Shown in pieces: positions 38,957 through 50,659 of a DNA stretch of 64,000 nt. Within the stretch, counting starts at the first letter, position 1. Each line of letters starts with the position of its first letter. The translations under genes were made by a program, and so were the position numbers. The notes under the pieces were generated by a model, which saw only the letters and a list, made by a program, of their open reading frames with translations, was not told the DNA's origin and did not search any database. This DNA comes from Plotosus lineatus (taxonomy: Eukaryota > Chordata > Actinopteri > Siluriformes > Plotosidae): assembly GCA_024760905.1 (NCBI GenBank), contig CM045729.1, positions 81,640,050-81,704,049 of the forward strand, read 5' to 3'.

Positions 38957-39033
38957 ATACAAAGTCAGAGAGGCTAGATTGAGATGGTTTGGACATGTAC
39001 AGAGGAGGGATAGTGAATATATTGGTAGTAGGG
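38957..39033 (+). mobile_element. RTE 3' fragment joined to an RTE 5' end
   Basis: ACAAAGTCAGAGAGGCTAGA to TATTGGTAGTAG is the RTE C-terminal coding segment (REARLRWFGHVQRRDSEYIG). It runs directly into the RTE 5' untranslated sequence at 39,034 (GGCCGGTCCCAAGCCCGGAG). Unit 2 continues uninterrupted through the 3' end at 63,310-63,590. Confidence 0.85.
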
Positions 39034-41474
39034 CCGGTCCCAAGCCCGGAGAAATGCAGAGGGTTGTGTCAGGAAGGGCATCCAACCTAAGACCAATGCC
39101 AAACTTTTTATGATGAAAATCAGAAGTATTACCCCCATACCGGATTGGTCGAGGCCCGGGTTAACAACGACCGCCATCAGTGCTGTCAATCAACAGGGTG
39201 CTGATGGAAATTGGACTACTGTTGGTCGAAGACGTCGAAGAAGGAGAGGTGGGAGGCGTGTCCGTAGGCAGAGAGAGAAGAGGAAAGGCATGAGTGTCGG
39301 ACTGAGAGTGGGGACTTTGAATGTTGGAACTATGCAAAGAAAAGATAGAGAGCTGGCTGACATGATGCAGAGGAGGAAGGTGGACATACTGTGTGTTCAG
39401 GAGACCAGGTGGAAAGGTAGCAAAGCTAAAAGCTTAGGAGCAGTTTTAAGCTATTTTATCATGGTGTGGATGGGAAGAGAAATGGAGTAGGAGTCATCTT
39501 GAAGGAGGCGTTTGTCAGGAATGTTCTAAAAGTGAAAAGAGTGTCAGACAGAGTGATGAGTCTCAAGTTAGAAATTGAAGGTGTAATGTTCAATGTTGTT
39601 AGTGCTTATGCCCCACAGGCAGGATGTGAGCGAGAAGAGAAGGAGCGATTCTGGAGTGACTTAGTTGAAGTGATGCAGAGTACCCCGAGAGGTGAAAGAG
39701 TGGTTATTGGTGCAGACTTCAATGGACATGTTGGTGCAGGCAACAGAGGGGACGAGGAAGTGATGGGCAGGTTTGGTATCCAGGACAGGAAACGCAGAAG
39801 GACAGATGTTGATAGATTTTGCAAAAAGGATGGAAATGGCTGTGGTGAATACTTTCTTCCAGAAGAAACAGGAGCATAGGGTGACTTATAAAAGCGGAGG
39901 TAGGAGCACACAGGTAGACTACATCTTGTGTAGGCGATGTAATTTGAAGGAAGTCAGTGACTGCAAAGTCATAGTGGGTGAGAGTGTTGCCAAACAGCAT
40001 AGGATGGTGGTGTGCAGGATGACTCTAATGGTGAGAAAGATGAAAAAGGCAAAGGCAGAGCAGAAGACAAAATGGTGGAAGCTGAAAAAGGAAGAGTGTC
40101 GTGTTGTCTTCAAGGAGGAGTTGAAACAGGCTTTGGGTGGTCAGCAAGTGCCTCCAGATGACTGGACAACCACAGCAAATGTGATCAGGGACACAGGTAG
40201 GTGAGTACTTGGTGTGTCCTCTGGAAGGAAAGTAGATAAGGAGACTTGGTAGTGGAATGAGGAAGTGCAGGAGTGTGTACAAAGGAAGAGGTTAGCTAAG
40301 AAAAAGTGGGACATTGAGAGGACCGAAGAGAGTCAAAACAGGAGTACAGGGAAACACAGCGTAAGGCGAAAGTAGCAGTGGCTAAGGCCAAACAGAGGTC
40401 GTATGATGACTTGTATGATAGGTTGGATAGTAAAGAGGGAGAAAATGATCTATACAGGTTGGCAGAGCAGAGAAATAGAGATGGGAAGGACGTGCAGCAA
40501 GTTAGATTGATAAAGGACAGAGAGGGAAATGTATTGACTGATGACAGAAGTGTGCTGGGAAGATGGAAAGAGTACTTTGAAGAGCTGATGAATGAGGAAA
40601 ATGAGAGAAAAAAAGAGTAGAAGAGGTGACCATTGAGGAGCAGGATGTAGCAAAGATCAGTAAGGGTGAAGTGAGAAGGGCATTGAAGAGGATGAAGAAT
40701 GGAAAGGCAGTTGGTCATGATGATATACCTGTGGAGGTATGGAAGTGTCTAGGAGAGGTAGCAGTAGATTTTCTGACAAGAACATTCAACAAGGTACTAG
40801 AGAGTGAGCAGATGCCGGAGGAGTGGAGGAGAAGTGTGCTGGTGCCCATTTTAAAGAACAAGGAAGACGTGCAGAGTTGCAGCAACTACAGAGGGATAAA
40901 GTTGATGAGCCATACGATGAAGTTATGGGAAAGAATAGTGGGAGCTAGGTAAGCATTTGTGATCAACAGTTTGGTTTCATGCCAAGAAAGAGCACCACAG
41001 ATGTAATGTTTGCTTTGAGGATGTTAATAGAGAGGTACAGAGAAGGTCAGAGGGAGCTACATTGTGCCTTTGTGGATCTGGAAAAAGCATATGACAGGGT
41101 GCCAAGAGAAGAACTGTGGTATTGCATGATGAAGTCTGGAATGGCAGAGAAGTATGTTAGAGTGGTGCAGGACATGTATGAGAGATATAAGACAGTGGTG
41201 AGGTGTGCTGTCGGTGTGACCGACGAATTCAAGGTGGAGGTGGGACTGCATCAAGGGTCAGCTCTGAGCCCCTTCTTGTTTGCTATGATGATGGACAGGC
41301 TGACAGACGAGGTGAGACAAGAATCTCCATGGACTATGATGTTTGCAGATGACGTTGTGATCTGTAGTGAGAGCAGAGAACAAGTGCAGGAAAATCTAGA
41401 GAGGTGGAGGTATGCCCTGGAAAGGAGAGGAATGAAGGTTAGCCTCAGTAAAACAGAATATGTGCGTGCGTGTG

Positions 41475-41570
<96 letters not shown>

Positions 41571-42225
41571 AACGACAAGGACCCAAGAGGAACGGTTTTA
41601 CAGGGAGCAGAGATAAAGAAGGTGGAGGATTTTCAGTACTTAGGCTCAACAATTCACAGCAATGGAAAGTGTGGAAAAGAGGTGAAGAAGCGCATGCAGG
41701 CAGGTTGGAATGGATGGAGAAAAGTGTCCGGTGTGATGTGTGATAGGAGAGTATCGGCAAGAATGAACGGAAATGTTCACAAGACGGTGTTGAGGCCAGC
41801 GATGGTGTGTGGTTTAGAAAGAGTGGCCCTGGGCAAAAGACAGGAGGCAGAGCTGGAGGTAGCAGACATGAAAATGTTGAGGTTCTCTTTGGGAGTAACG
41901 ACGATGGATAGGATCAGGAATGAGTACATCAGAGGGACAGCACATGTCAGAAGTTTTGGACACAAAGTCAGAGAGGCAGACTGAGATGGTTTGGACATGT
42001 ACAGAGGAGGGATAGTGAATATATTGGTAGTAGGATGCTGAGGTTGGAACTACCAGGCAGAAGGCCTCGAGTAAGACCAAAGAGAAGATTTATGGATATG
42101 ATGAACGCAGACATGAAGGTAGTTGGTGTAAGAGAAGAAGATGCAGAGGACAGGGTGAGATGGAGGCAGATGATTTGCTGTGGCGACCCCTGAAGGGTAC
42201 AGCCGAAAGGAACAGAAGAAAATAT
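39034..42225 (+). mobile_element. RTE LINE, nearly complete copy
   Basis: The best copy for family structure. 5' end: GGTCCCAAGCCCGGAGAAAT. ORF start MMKIRSITPIPDW at 39,110. APE endonuclease: GTLNVGTMQRKDRELADMMQ, CVQETRWKG, SAYAPQAGC, ADFNGHVGAGNRGDEE, VDYILCRRCNLKEVSD. Linker: PPDDWTTTANVIRD. RT: NGKAVGHDDIPVEVWKCLGE (about 40,690), [19 protein letters not shown] (40,979), [60 protein letters not shown] (41,335). C-terminal RWFGHVQRRDSEYIG to ICCGDP, then GAAGGGTACAGCCGAAAGGA. At least five frameshifts and a (TG)n expansion (41,461-41,568) disable it. Confidence 0.93.
41461..41568. repeat. (TG)n microsatellite inside RTE ORF
   Basis: About 108 bp of TG/CG-rich repeat in place of the short CATGTGTGTGAA found here in other RTE copies. 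Frame continues on both sides (SLSKTEY before, NDKDPRGTV after). Confidence 0.95.
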
Positions 42226-42955
42226 TAAGGATACATTTCACCAGACCTGTCACACTTGGAAAATGTACTCAAATATAGAATTTGTTTTTGTTTTTTTGTT
42301 TGTTTGCTTGTTTCGATCTTGGTCAGATGGAGATTAATATTGTTTTATATGTTTATTTGTGTGTGTTGATTAAATCTGTTCCCATTTAAAAGAATTTTGT
42401 CTGTAATACGTTGCTGCCTGCTACCCATAACAAGTTGGTGCCATAACACTGGCTATGATAGAAATGTTTTGGAGCATACCATCCATTACAGCTTGATAGA
42501 TATAGGTCTGTGCACCTGGCGACTAGTCAGAATGTGAATGACCACTGTCCACCACTAAAATTGTCTTCAATTGACATGTGAGCATTAGAACTGGAGCATG
42601 GAGCACTGGATAAATGTGGATTAGTCTGATGAATTATGTTTTAATCATACATGCCATGACATGGCAGATGGTGTTGGTGGTCAATCATACTACTGGTAGT
42701 TGCGACTAGTCATGTAATCATTCAAAATTTGCATAAGTTTGTTTCCTAAAAATCATTCTACAAATAAACTCACAAAGCTCAGATGCCACCACTCTGATCC
42801 TCCAATCATCCTGCTACAGCCTGAAAGTATTTTTAATTTTTTCAACAATCAAAAATTTAAATTCAATTATAATGTAATTATTGTTTAATCCAACCCCACA
42901 GAAGTTCACAGTCACATTGCACACACAATCCAATCCAATTCAATTCAATTCAATT
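42226..42955. other. Intergenic, possible Tc1-like relic
   Basis: No gene is supported. 42,530-42,720 (GTGAATGACCACTGTCCACC, GTCTGATGAATTATG) resembles decayed Tc1-like transposase text, but too little is left to be certain. 42,925-42,962 has a (CAATT)n tract. Confidence 0.4.
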
Positions 42956-43284
42956 CAATTTAACTTGTCCTGCTTTATTTTCACTTGCAAAACAACTATT
43001 TTTTTCTGAGGTGTGGAAACTTCTTTTGGAAAGTGCAGATGTAAAACAGTCTCAATCATGCAAAATAGACTGTGTAGAAATTGTTTTGTATAAAATGTTT
43101 TCCATACTGAGGACTTCAGCTTCAAAACTATAAGCAAAAGTGTGGCAGTTCTACTATAAGCAAAAGTGTGGCAGTACTTCAGGATACTGGGATAATCTCT
43201 CACCTTTTCACTCAACTGCTGCATGAACAATAAAAATTGGTTCGGCAGCAATTATATAAAAAAAGAAGAAAATGCAAGAAAGAC
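42956..43284 (-). mobile_element. L2 LINE 3' end remnant, split
   Basis: CTGCATGAACAATAAAAATT and GCAGCAATTATATAAAA resemble the L2 3' untranslated end at 33,230-33,300 and 55,620-55,690. The remnant resumes after the RTE insertion at 44,762-44,815 (TACCTACATATACTTTCACA). Confidence 0.6.
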
Positions 43285-43298
43285 CATGAAGGAACTAC

Positions 43299-43301
<3 letters not shown>

Positions 43302-43329
<28 letters not shown>

Positions 43330-44744
43330 CTTTTACTTTCGGCTGCTCCCTTCAGGGGTCGCCACAGCAAATCATCCGCCTCCACCTCACCCTGTCCTCC
43401 GCATCTTCTTTTCTGACTCCAACGACCTTCATGTCTTCCTTCACCACATCCATAAATCTCTTCTTTGGTCTTCCTCGAGGCCTTCTGCCTGGTAGTTCCA
43501 ACCTCAGCATCCTACTGCCAATATACTCACTATTCCTCCTCTGTACATGTCCAAACCATCTCAATCTAGCCTCTCTGACTTTGTCTCCAAAACATCCTGT
43601 CCCTCTGATATACTCATTTCTGATCCTATCCATCCTTGTTACTCCCAGAGAGAACCTCAACATTTTCATCTCCGCTACCTCCAGTTCTGCCTCCTGCCTT
43701 TTCCTCAGCGCCACTAAGCCATACAACATCGCTGGTCTCACCACCGTCTTGTACGCTTTTCCCTTCATTCTTGCTGACACTCTCCTATCGCACATCACAC
43801 CAGACACTTTTCTCCAACCATTCCAGCTTGCCTGCACACGTTTCTTCACCTCTTTTCCACACTCTCCATTGCTCTGGATTGTTAAGCCTAAGTACTTAAA
43901 ATCCTCCACCTTCGTTATCTCTGCTCCCTGTAACATCACCGTTCCTCCTGGGTCCTTCTCATTCACACACATGTATTCTGATTTTCTGAGGCTAACCTTC
44001 ATTCCTCTCCTTTCCAGGGCATACCTCCACCTCTCTAGATTTTCCTGCACTTGTTCTCTGCTCTCACTACAGATCACAATGTCATCTGCAAACATCATAG
44101 TCCATGGAGATTCTTGTCTCACCTCGTCTGTCAGCCTGTCCATCACCATCACAAGAAGGGGCTCAGAGCTGACCCTTGATGCAGTCCCACCTCCACCTTG
44201 AATTCGTCGGTCTCACCCGACAGCACACCTCACCACTGTCTTACATCTCTCATACATGTCCTGCACCACTCTAACATACTTCTCTGCCACTCCAGACTTC
44301 CTCATGCAATACCACAGTTCTTCTCTTGGCACCCTGTCATATGCTTTTTCCAGATCAACAAAGGCACAATGTAGCTCCCTCTGACCTTCTCTGTACTTCT
44401 CTATTAACATCCTCAAAGCAAACATTGCATCTGTGGTGCTCTTTCTTGGCATGAAACCAAACTGTTGTTCACAAATGCTGACCTCCGCCCTTAGTCTAGC
44501 TTCCACTATTCTTTCCCATAACTTCATCATATGGCTCATCAACTTTATCCCTCTGTAGTTGCTGCAACTCTGCATGTCTCCCTTGTTCTTAATTCTGATT
44601 TGCATCATAAATGTTTGGCATTGGTTTAACGTCAGATGCCCTTCCTGACACAACCCTCTGCATTTCTCCGGGCTTGGGACCGGCATGAGGGGGAGAGACA
44701 CTGGTTAGTGCCCCCCCCCCCCCCCCCTTCCTCATGGCTGCATT
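43302..44744 (-). mobile_element. RTE LINE, internal deletion, both ends present
   Basis: Flanked by CATGAAGGAACTACACT at 43,285-43,301 and 44,745-44,761. The minus-strand 5' end starts AATGCAGCCATGAGGAAG, passes a G-run, then CAAGCCCGGAGAAATGCAGA. After ATGATGCAAATCAGAAT the sequence jumps into RT at AAGAACAAGGGAGACATGCA, removing the endonuclease and N-terminal RT. The frame stays open across the join ([20 protein letters not shown]) to about 44,213. A frame break follows near 44,150-44,213, then 44,152-43,352 is open to the end (MMFADDIVICSESREQVQEN .. ICCGDP). A (GAA)n tail is present. Confidence 0.93.
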
Positions 44745-44809
44745 CATGAAGGAACTACACTAAGAGATTAAGATATGTATGTGTATTTACCTACATATAC
44801 TTTCACACA

Positions 44810-44812
<3 letters not shown>

Positions 44813-44898
<86 letters not shown>
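44813..44898. repeat. (CA)n microsatellite
   Basis: About 43 CA units between the L2 remnant and the next RTE fragment. A run of 18 C lies at 44,710-44,727, in the RTE 5' end. Confidence 0.95.
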
Positions 44899-44899
<1 letters not shown>

Positions 44900-44901
<2 letters not shown>

Positions 44902-45910
44902 GTTCCAGCTATTTCCTTCAGGGGTCGCCACAGCAAATCATCTGCCTCCATCTCACCCTGTCCTCTGCATCTTCTACTCTTACGCCAACTACCTTCATGT
45001 CCTTCTTCACCACATCCATAAATTTTCTCTTTGTTTTTCCTCTAGGCCTTCTGACTGGTAGTTCCAACCTCAGCATCCTACTACCAATATATTCATATTC
45101 TTTGTACATGGCCAAACCATTTCAAGCTAGCCTCTTTTACTTTGTCTCCAAAACCTTTCATATGTGCTGTCCCTCTGATGTACTCATTCCTGATCCTTTC
45201 CATCCTTGTTTCTCTCTGGGAAGAAAGACCTCCTGTTTTTTCCTTAGTACCACTGTTTCTAAACCATATCACCGTCTTTTACACTTTCCCTTTCATTCTT
45301 GCCGATACCCTCCTGTCAGACATCACACCAGACACTTTTCTCCAACCATTCCAAGCTGCCTGCACACACTTCTTCACCTCTTTTCCACACTCTCCATTGC
45401 TCTGGATTGTTGAGCTGAAGTACTGAAAATCCTCGACCTTCTTTATCTCTGCTCCCTGTAACCTCATTGTTTCTCTTTGGTCCTTGTCATTCATGCCTCT
45501 CCTTTCCCGGGCATACCTCCACCTCTCTAGATTTTCCTGTACTTGTTTTCTGCTCTCATTACAGGTCATAATGTCATCTGCGAACATTATAGTCCCATGG
45601 GGCATCTTGTCTGTCCTCATTTGTCAGCCCGTCCATCACCATAGCAAACAAGAAGAGGCTCAAAGCTGATCCTTGATACGGTCCCACCTCCACCTTGAAC
45701 TCTTCTGTCACTCCGACAGCACACCTCACCACTGTCTTACATCTCTCATACATGTCCTTCACCACTCGAACAGACTTCTTTGCAACTCCAGACTTTCTCA
45801 TGCAATACCACAGTTCCTCTCTTGGAACCCTGTCATATGCTTTCTCCAGATCCACAAAGGCACAATGCAGCTTCGTCTGACCTTCTCTGTACTTCTCTAT
45901 TAACATCCAT
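44900..45910 (-). mobile_element. RTE LINE fragment, minus
   Basis: Minus frames 46,032-45,574, 45,620-45,279 and 45,115-44,918 cover RT ([60 protein letters not shown]) and the C-terminal part, with a deletion of about 130 bp near 45,230 and diverged sequence. The 3' end (CCTTCAGGGGTCGCCACAGC on plus) abuts (CA)n. The 5' side joins a Gypsy LTR at 45,911. Confidence 0.9.
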
Positions 45911-46077
45911 TGAAATTCTGCGCGCCGCTCCCATTTATAGCTGGCTGCTTGCTGATTGCAGATAGGGACCAGGTGCGCTCTGTTTGGAACTCGCCTACCG
46001 GCAACCACCACGCCCTTTGCCAACGCCTGCAATGATTAAAGACGAGTTAATTCCGCCAGCCAGCACAGACCATAACA
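45911..46077 (-). mobile_element. Partial solo LTR, Gypsy-related
   Basis: On the minus strand it starts TGTTATGGTCTGTGCTGG, like the LTR at 17,828. It continues GGAATTAACTCGTCTTTAAT, then CAGGCGTTGGCAAAGGGCGT, and holds a TATA-like CTATAAATGGGAGC. It ends at the RTE junction. Only the 5' part of the LTR is present, and it is a diverged relative rather than the same copy. Confidence 0.65.
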
Positions 46078-46674
46078 ACATCATTCTTTAAAATGAATTC
46101 ACAACTTTGTAAGAGACCTGTGAATGTCTTTCATTTAAAACTGACCTAGAATTGTTCAATTAATAAATTTTATTTTCATCATACAAACATTTCTGCTCTG
46201 TCTTTGGTCAAGGTTCAATAGCAATAAATACATATGCATAGTTTTTTTCTTTAATATTTCATAGCTACTCATCAATCAATGGAAACCTTTATTGTCTCCT
46301 CTGTCTGTGGTGCCATTATTATCTGCCCTTCAGCTGGTCTATTACATTTTTAGCATTCAAATGAATGGAATGGAATGAATCTGTTTGAGAAAAATAATGT
46401 ATTTGCAATGACTCAGTGATTTTCTTTAATTATGAATATCAGGATGATGTTATATACATAAGAAAGGAAGTTATTTAAAATAATCAACATGGGGGAAATA
46501 ATACTAATTTATTTTGTATGTTTTACAGATACAGTGCTCAAAATAAAAACAAAATGTTGGTTGCTGTCCTGAAAACCATTTGACGGTAAATTAATTGTCC
46601 ACATTTTAAATTGGTTGTCCGTAAATAAATGTTATTAATATTATATTTGACCTTGACTGACTAAATGCTCCACA
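46078..46674. other. Intergenic, AT-rich
   Basis: No gene or named repeat is recognised. The unit-2 duplication starts at about 46,675 (ATTGTCCGAGG). Confidence 0.5.
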
Positions 46675-47867
46675 GAATTGTCCGAGGCTTGAGATAACAA
46701 GAGTGTGAGGTAGTTCTTGAGGCTGTCTGGCTTTTGTCGTTGGTATTGACAAGCCTGTTTTCTCTGGGGATGTGGCAGTCATGAGACACTGCCACACTCT
46801 TCTATTCCAAAGATGAAAATGAGAATCTGGGTGGATCAATGCACATGGCATGGAAGAACGGTATGAAGTCAACATCTCGACCTGTGAAGTCCATGCATGT
46901 TTTTGCAGAACATTGCCAGGCCTCCTGCTGCACAAGCTATAGTAACATGGCTTCATAGTGCCCACCGACAGTTCAGTTCTGTGTTCTATTAAAAATGCAT
47001 GGCACAAAGAAATGATACCAAGGAGAGTCAGTCAGCTTAATTGTGTTAACAAGCTAGAATAGATGTAAAAAAAGTTCATATTACAAAACTGGAATGATTC
47101 CTGTCCACGGCTCCAAAAACATTAAACGTGTAAATAAAAGGAAAGGTGATGACACACAATGATAAACATGCATCAATTCCAATGTTTGTGAGTGTGTTGC
47201 GAATATCACATTCTAACTTTGGTTATATTTACAAATAATAGAAATTATCCGAAAAGCATTGCTTTGTACTTTGTTTATTAAATAAAGGTCGTGTGAATTA
47301 ATAACTCAAATATTTATTTTTTATTCCCAACTTTTCTGAATACAATATTAGGTTAGCGGAGTGCACAAAAGTGCAATTTAAATACATGTAAGTTAACATA
47401 ATCTTTCATTTATTCAAATTTACTGGGTCTGAATCATAAGCCTATCTGAGCCACTAGTGTGCCAGCCAGTTAGTATACAGTCAACAAAATGCATTCAAGA
47501 ACAGTGTGGTAATCGTACAGGGAAATGTGATCATTTAAATCATTGTTTGTTAAACAAACAAATATACATTGTTTTGTTAATATGATTAAAATATACTTAG
47601 AGATAAATACAATGAAACTAAATAAAATAATTTTTGTGCTACATATGATTCAAATATATCACTAATACATTTAAATATACTTTATTTGTAGCCCCAATGA
47701 TTAAAAATGCTTAAAAATTGTTTACCGGTGGTGATACTATTGTATATTGTTTAGGTCTAAAGGTAAACAAAACAAACCCCCAAAATAAATAATGATATAT
47801 TTATCAGTAGAGAGCTAAAAGAGGAAAATGACAGCATTAGTGTGAAGTGTATGGGAGATGAGAGTTT

Positions 47868-48960
47868 ACTCATAGCAAACACAAGGGGCTCAGAGCTGAC
47901 TCTTCATGCAGTCCCACCTCCACCTTGAACTCTTCTGTCACACCGACAGCACACCTCACCATTGTCTTACATCTCTTATTCATGTCCTGCACCACTCTAA
48001 CATACTTCTCTTCCCCTCCAGACTTCCTCATGCAATACCACAGTTCCTCTCTCAGCACCATGTCATATGCTTTCTCCAGATCCAAAAAAGGCACAATGGA
48101 GCTCCTTCTGGCCTTCTCTGTAGGTAGGTAAAGTCTGTTGGGTTTTTACACCTAAGCCTTGTGGCTCATCAGGCCGGTGCTTATCCCCAGTTTCCATAGC
48201 GTAAAGTGACCAGGAGTTCACCTCCCCCTGGATGGGACGCTAGTCCATCACAGGTTACCTTCCCAGTATATTTTTACTGGTACCCATTTATACTGCTGGG
48301 TGAACAGAGGCACACTTGTGGTTGAGACCTTGCCCAGGGGTCTTAGCACAGTAAAGGTCTCGGTGGGATTCGAACTCACAACCTCCCGATCATGAGCGCA
48401 GCACCCTAACCACTACACCACCGGCCCCACAGTGGCCTTCTCTGTACTTCTCTATTAACATCCTCAAGGCAAACACTGCATCTGTGGTGCGCTTTCTTGG
48501 CATGAAACCAAACTGTTGTTCGCAAATGCTGACCTCTGCCCTTAGTCTAGCTTCCACAATTCTTTCCCATAACTTCATCGGATGGCTCATCAACTTTATC
48601 CCTTTGTAGTTGCCACAACTCTGCACATCTCCCTTGTTCTTAAAAATGGGGACTAGCACATTTCTTCTCCATTCCTCTGGCATCTTCTCACTCTCTAAGA
48701 CCTTGTTGAATATTCTTGTCAGAAAATCTACTGCTACCTCACCTAGTCACCTCCATACCTCTACCGGTATGTCATCAGGACCAACTGCCTTTCCACTCTT
48801 CATCCTCTTCAATGCCCTCCTCACTTCACCCTTACTTCTTTTGGTCCTCTCAATGTCCCACTTCTTCTTAGCTAACCTCTTCCTTTTAACATACAGTACT
48901 CCTACACTTCCTCATTCCACCACCAAGTCTCCTGATCTACTGTCCTTCCAGAGGACACAC
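47868..48960 (-). mobile_element. RTE LINE fragment split by SINE-C
   Basis: Minus RTE coding sequence at 48,094-47,870 and 48,683-48,447 ([40 protein letters not shown]), extending upstream to 48,960 with deletions (about 48,840 on). It begins abruptly at 47,868 inside RT and lacks the family 3' end, so it is not a simple TPRT insertion. It stands where lectin exons 4 and 5 should be. Confidence 0.88.
48123..48432 (-). mobile_element. SINE-C, complete, with 14-bp TSD
   Basis: TGGCCTTCTCTGTA at 48,109-48,122 and 48,433-48,446. The minus-strand head GGGGCCGGTGGTGTAGTGGT has an A box, and GTGAGTTCGAATCCCACCG carries the B box. The body contains the inverse of GATGGGACGCTAGTCCATCA and the tail is TACC-type. 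Inserted into an RTE fragment. Confidence 0.92.
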
Positions 48961-49023
48961 TAAGAACTCTCCTATCCTCCTATATATATATATACGATTC
49001 AAAGACAAAAGATTAAACAAACA

Positions 49024-50617
49024 CTAATATTTATCATTGACTGGATCAGTATAAATGGCCATGATCGTAAATGACTTACGGGTGTGACAGAAGAAATAGT
49101 TCAGGTTGGTGCAGCGTTCATCACTGAACAGTCCGCTATTCACCACCACGCAGTTCTCATTACCTTTAGCATTATCAGGTTGTTTAGAAGTCCATTGGAG
49201 GTCTGAAGTGTTAGTGCCATCTGACCACTTCCAATTGTCTCTGTATAGACCAAGCCAGGGATTGCCCGGAGCAGTAATCATCTTTGCGAACACTGAATGG
49301 TCTGACTTGTTAAGACCGCTGGCCAAGTCGGTGTGATGTGTACGGCAGTAAGTCTGAGCTTCAGGCCAGGCCAGATAAAGCACGATACTAATGAACTTTT
49401 CAGCAACATCGACATTAACTGTGGAAAAACAGATCAACAGTCATGTCTCCATCAGCATCTGCTTCTGAAGATATACCACCAAGATTCATCCTTCTAATTC
49501 AAACTAAAATCAGTGTCAGGTTTGAACTCACCATCGTAGCATATGAAGGGTCTTTGATCGGTACATGGTGTGTCAGACCAATACCCATACCTATACATAT
49601 AAGCACAAGCTTCTACTCCACCAAAATTATTTGGCTCTCGAGTGTACCGGGAAGTTAAAGTGACATTCTTCATTGGGAGCTCATTTAATGACCAGTGCCA
49701 GCTATTGATGTCATTGTACAATCCGACCCAAGCAGAAGATCTCAGACCTTTACTTTCTGCTTCTTTGTTAAGTCTTAACCAATCAGTCTCACTCAGGATG
49801 GTTGCCAGGTCAGTGTACTTCTCCCTGCAGTATTTCTGTGCTTCGGGCCATGACATTGGTGTCATGATCAGGACATATTTGTGAGAGATGGTTCTCAGGA
49901 TGGGTACAGCAACTGGGATTAGACCTGTTGACATTTATATCTTAAAACCACAGTAAACTTTAACCAGTGTATATGAAATTTTATAACCACTGAATTTAAG
50001 AATTAGTATGTATTAATTAGTAATATGTGAGTCACTGATTTATGCATTGTCTCATTTCCTCTATTGTAAGCTTCTCTCTGAGAAAGTTAGAGAACAATAC
50101 TCAGTCAGGAACCATGTACCAGATGGTGCGAGAAACTACACGGTCGGCAGATTAGACCTCACTTACTGAAGGGCCTTTACCTCTTGATGTTTTCTAGCCA
50201 GTGGCAGTTGTATACTATACATACATGGATGGATGGATGGATGTTAGGTGGTGTCAAAATAGTACATAATTGCGATTTAATTAATCACAGGGGGGAAAAA
50301 TAGAAATATAACCCTGATATGATGTGGTGCTGTTTGCTGTGCTTTCCTGAAAAGAAGCTGAAGCAGTCTCGTCTTTTGCAGACTAAGAAGGGCCTAGTTT
50401 ATACTTGAAGGAAACAATCAGATTGACCTGTTTGTGTGTTCAGCATTCTGCACCTCAGAACTCCTTTAATATAATGTACACTTTATCTCTAAATTTAACT
50501 TTCTGTATTCACTTTTCTCCATGGAGAGAATAATAACTTGTGTTGTTGTGCAAATTTCACACAATTTCTTAAAATGTATATTATATAAGTTTCAGTGCTA
50601 AACATGTCAAAATATGT

Positions 50618-50659
<42 letters not shown>

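Larger units (their letters stand above)
26840..39034 (+). repeat. Segmental duplication, unit 1 right block
   Basis: Matches 51,570-63,590 in the same orientation. Shared in the same order are the RTE 3' end and flank, (CA)n, a Tc1-like element, a second (CA)n, a microsatellite, L2, a dispersed repeat, SINE-B, the exon blocks, another microsatellite, SINE-B and an RTE 3' fragment. Rex3, an RTE 5' piece and a truncated SINE-A are present only here. Confidence 0.9.
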
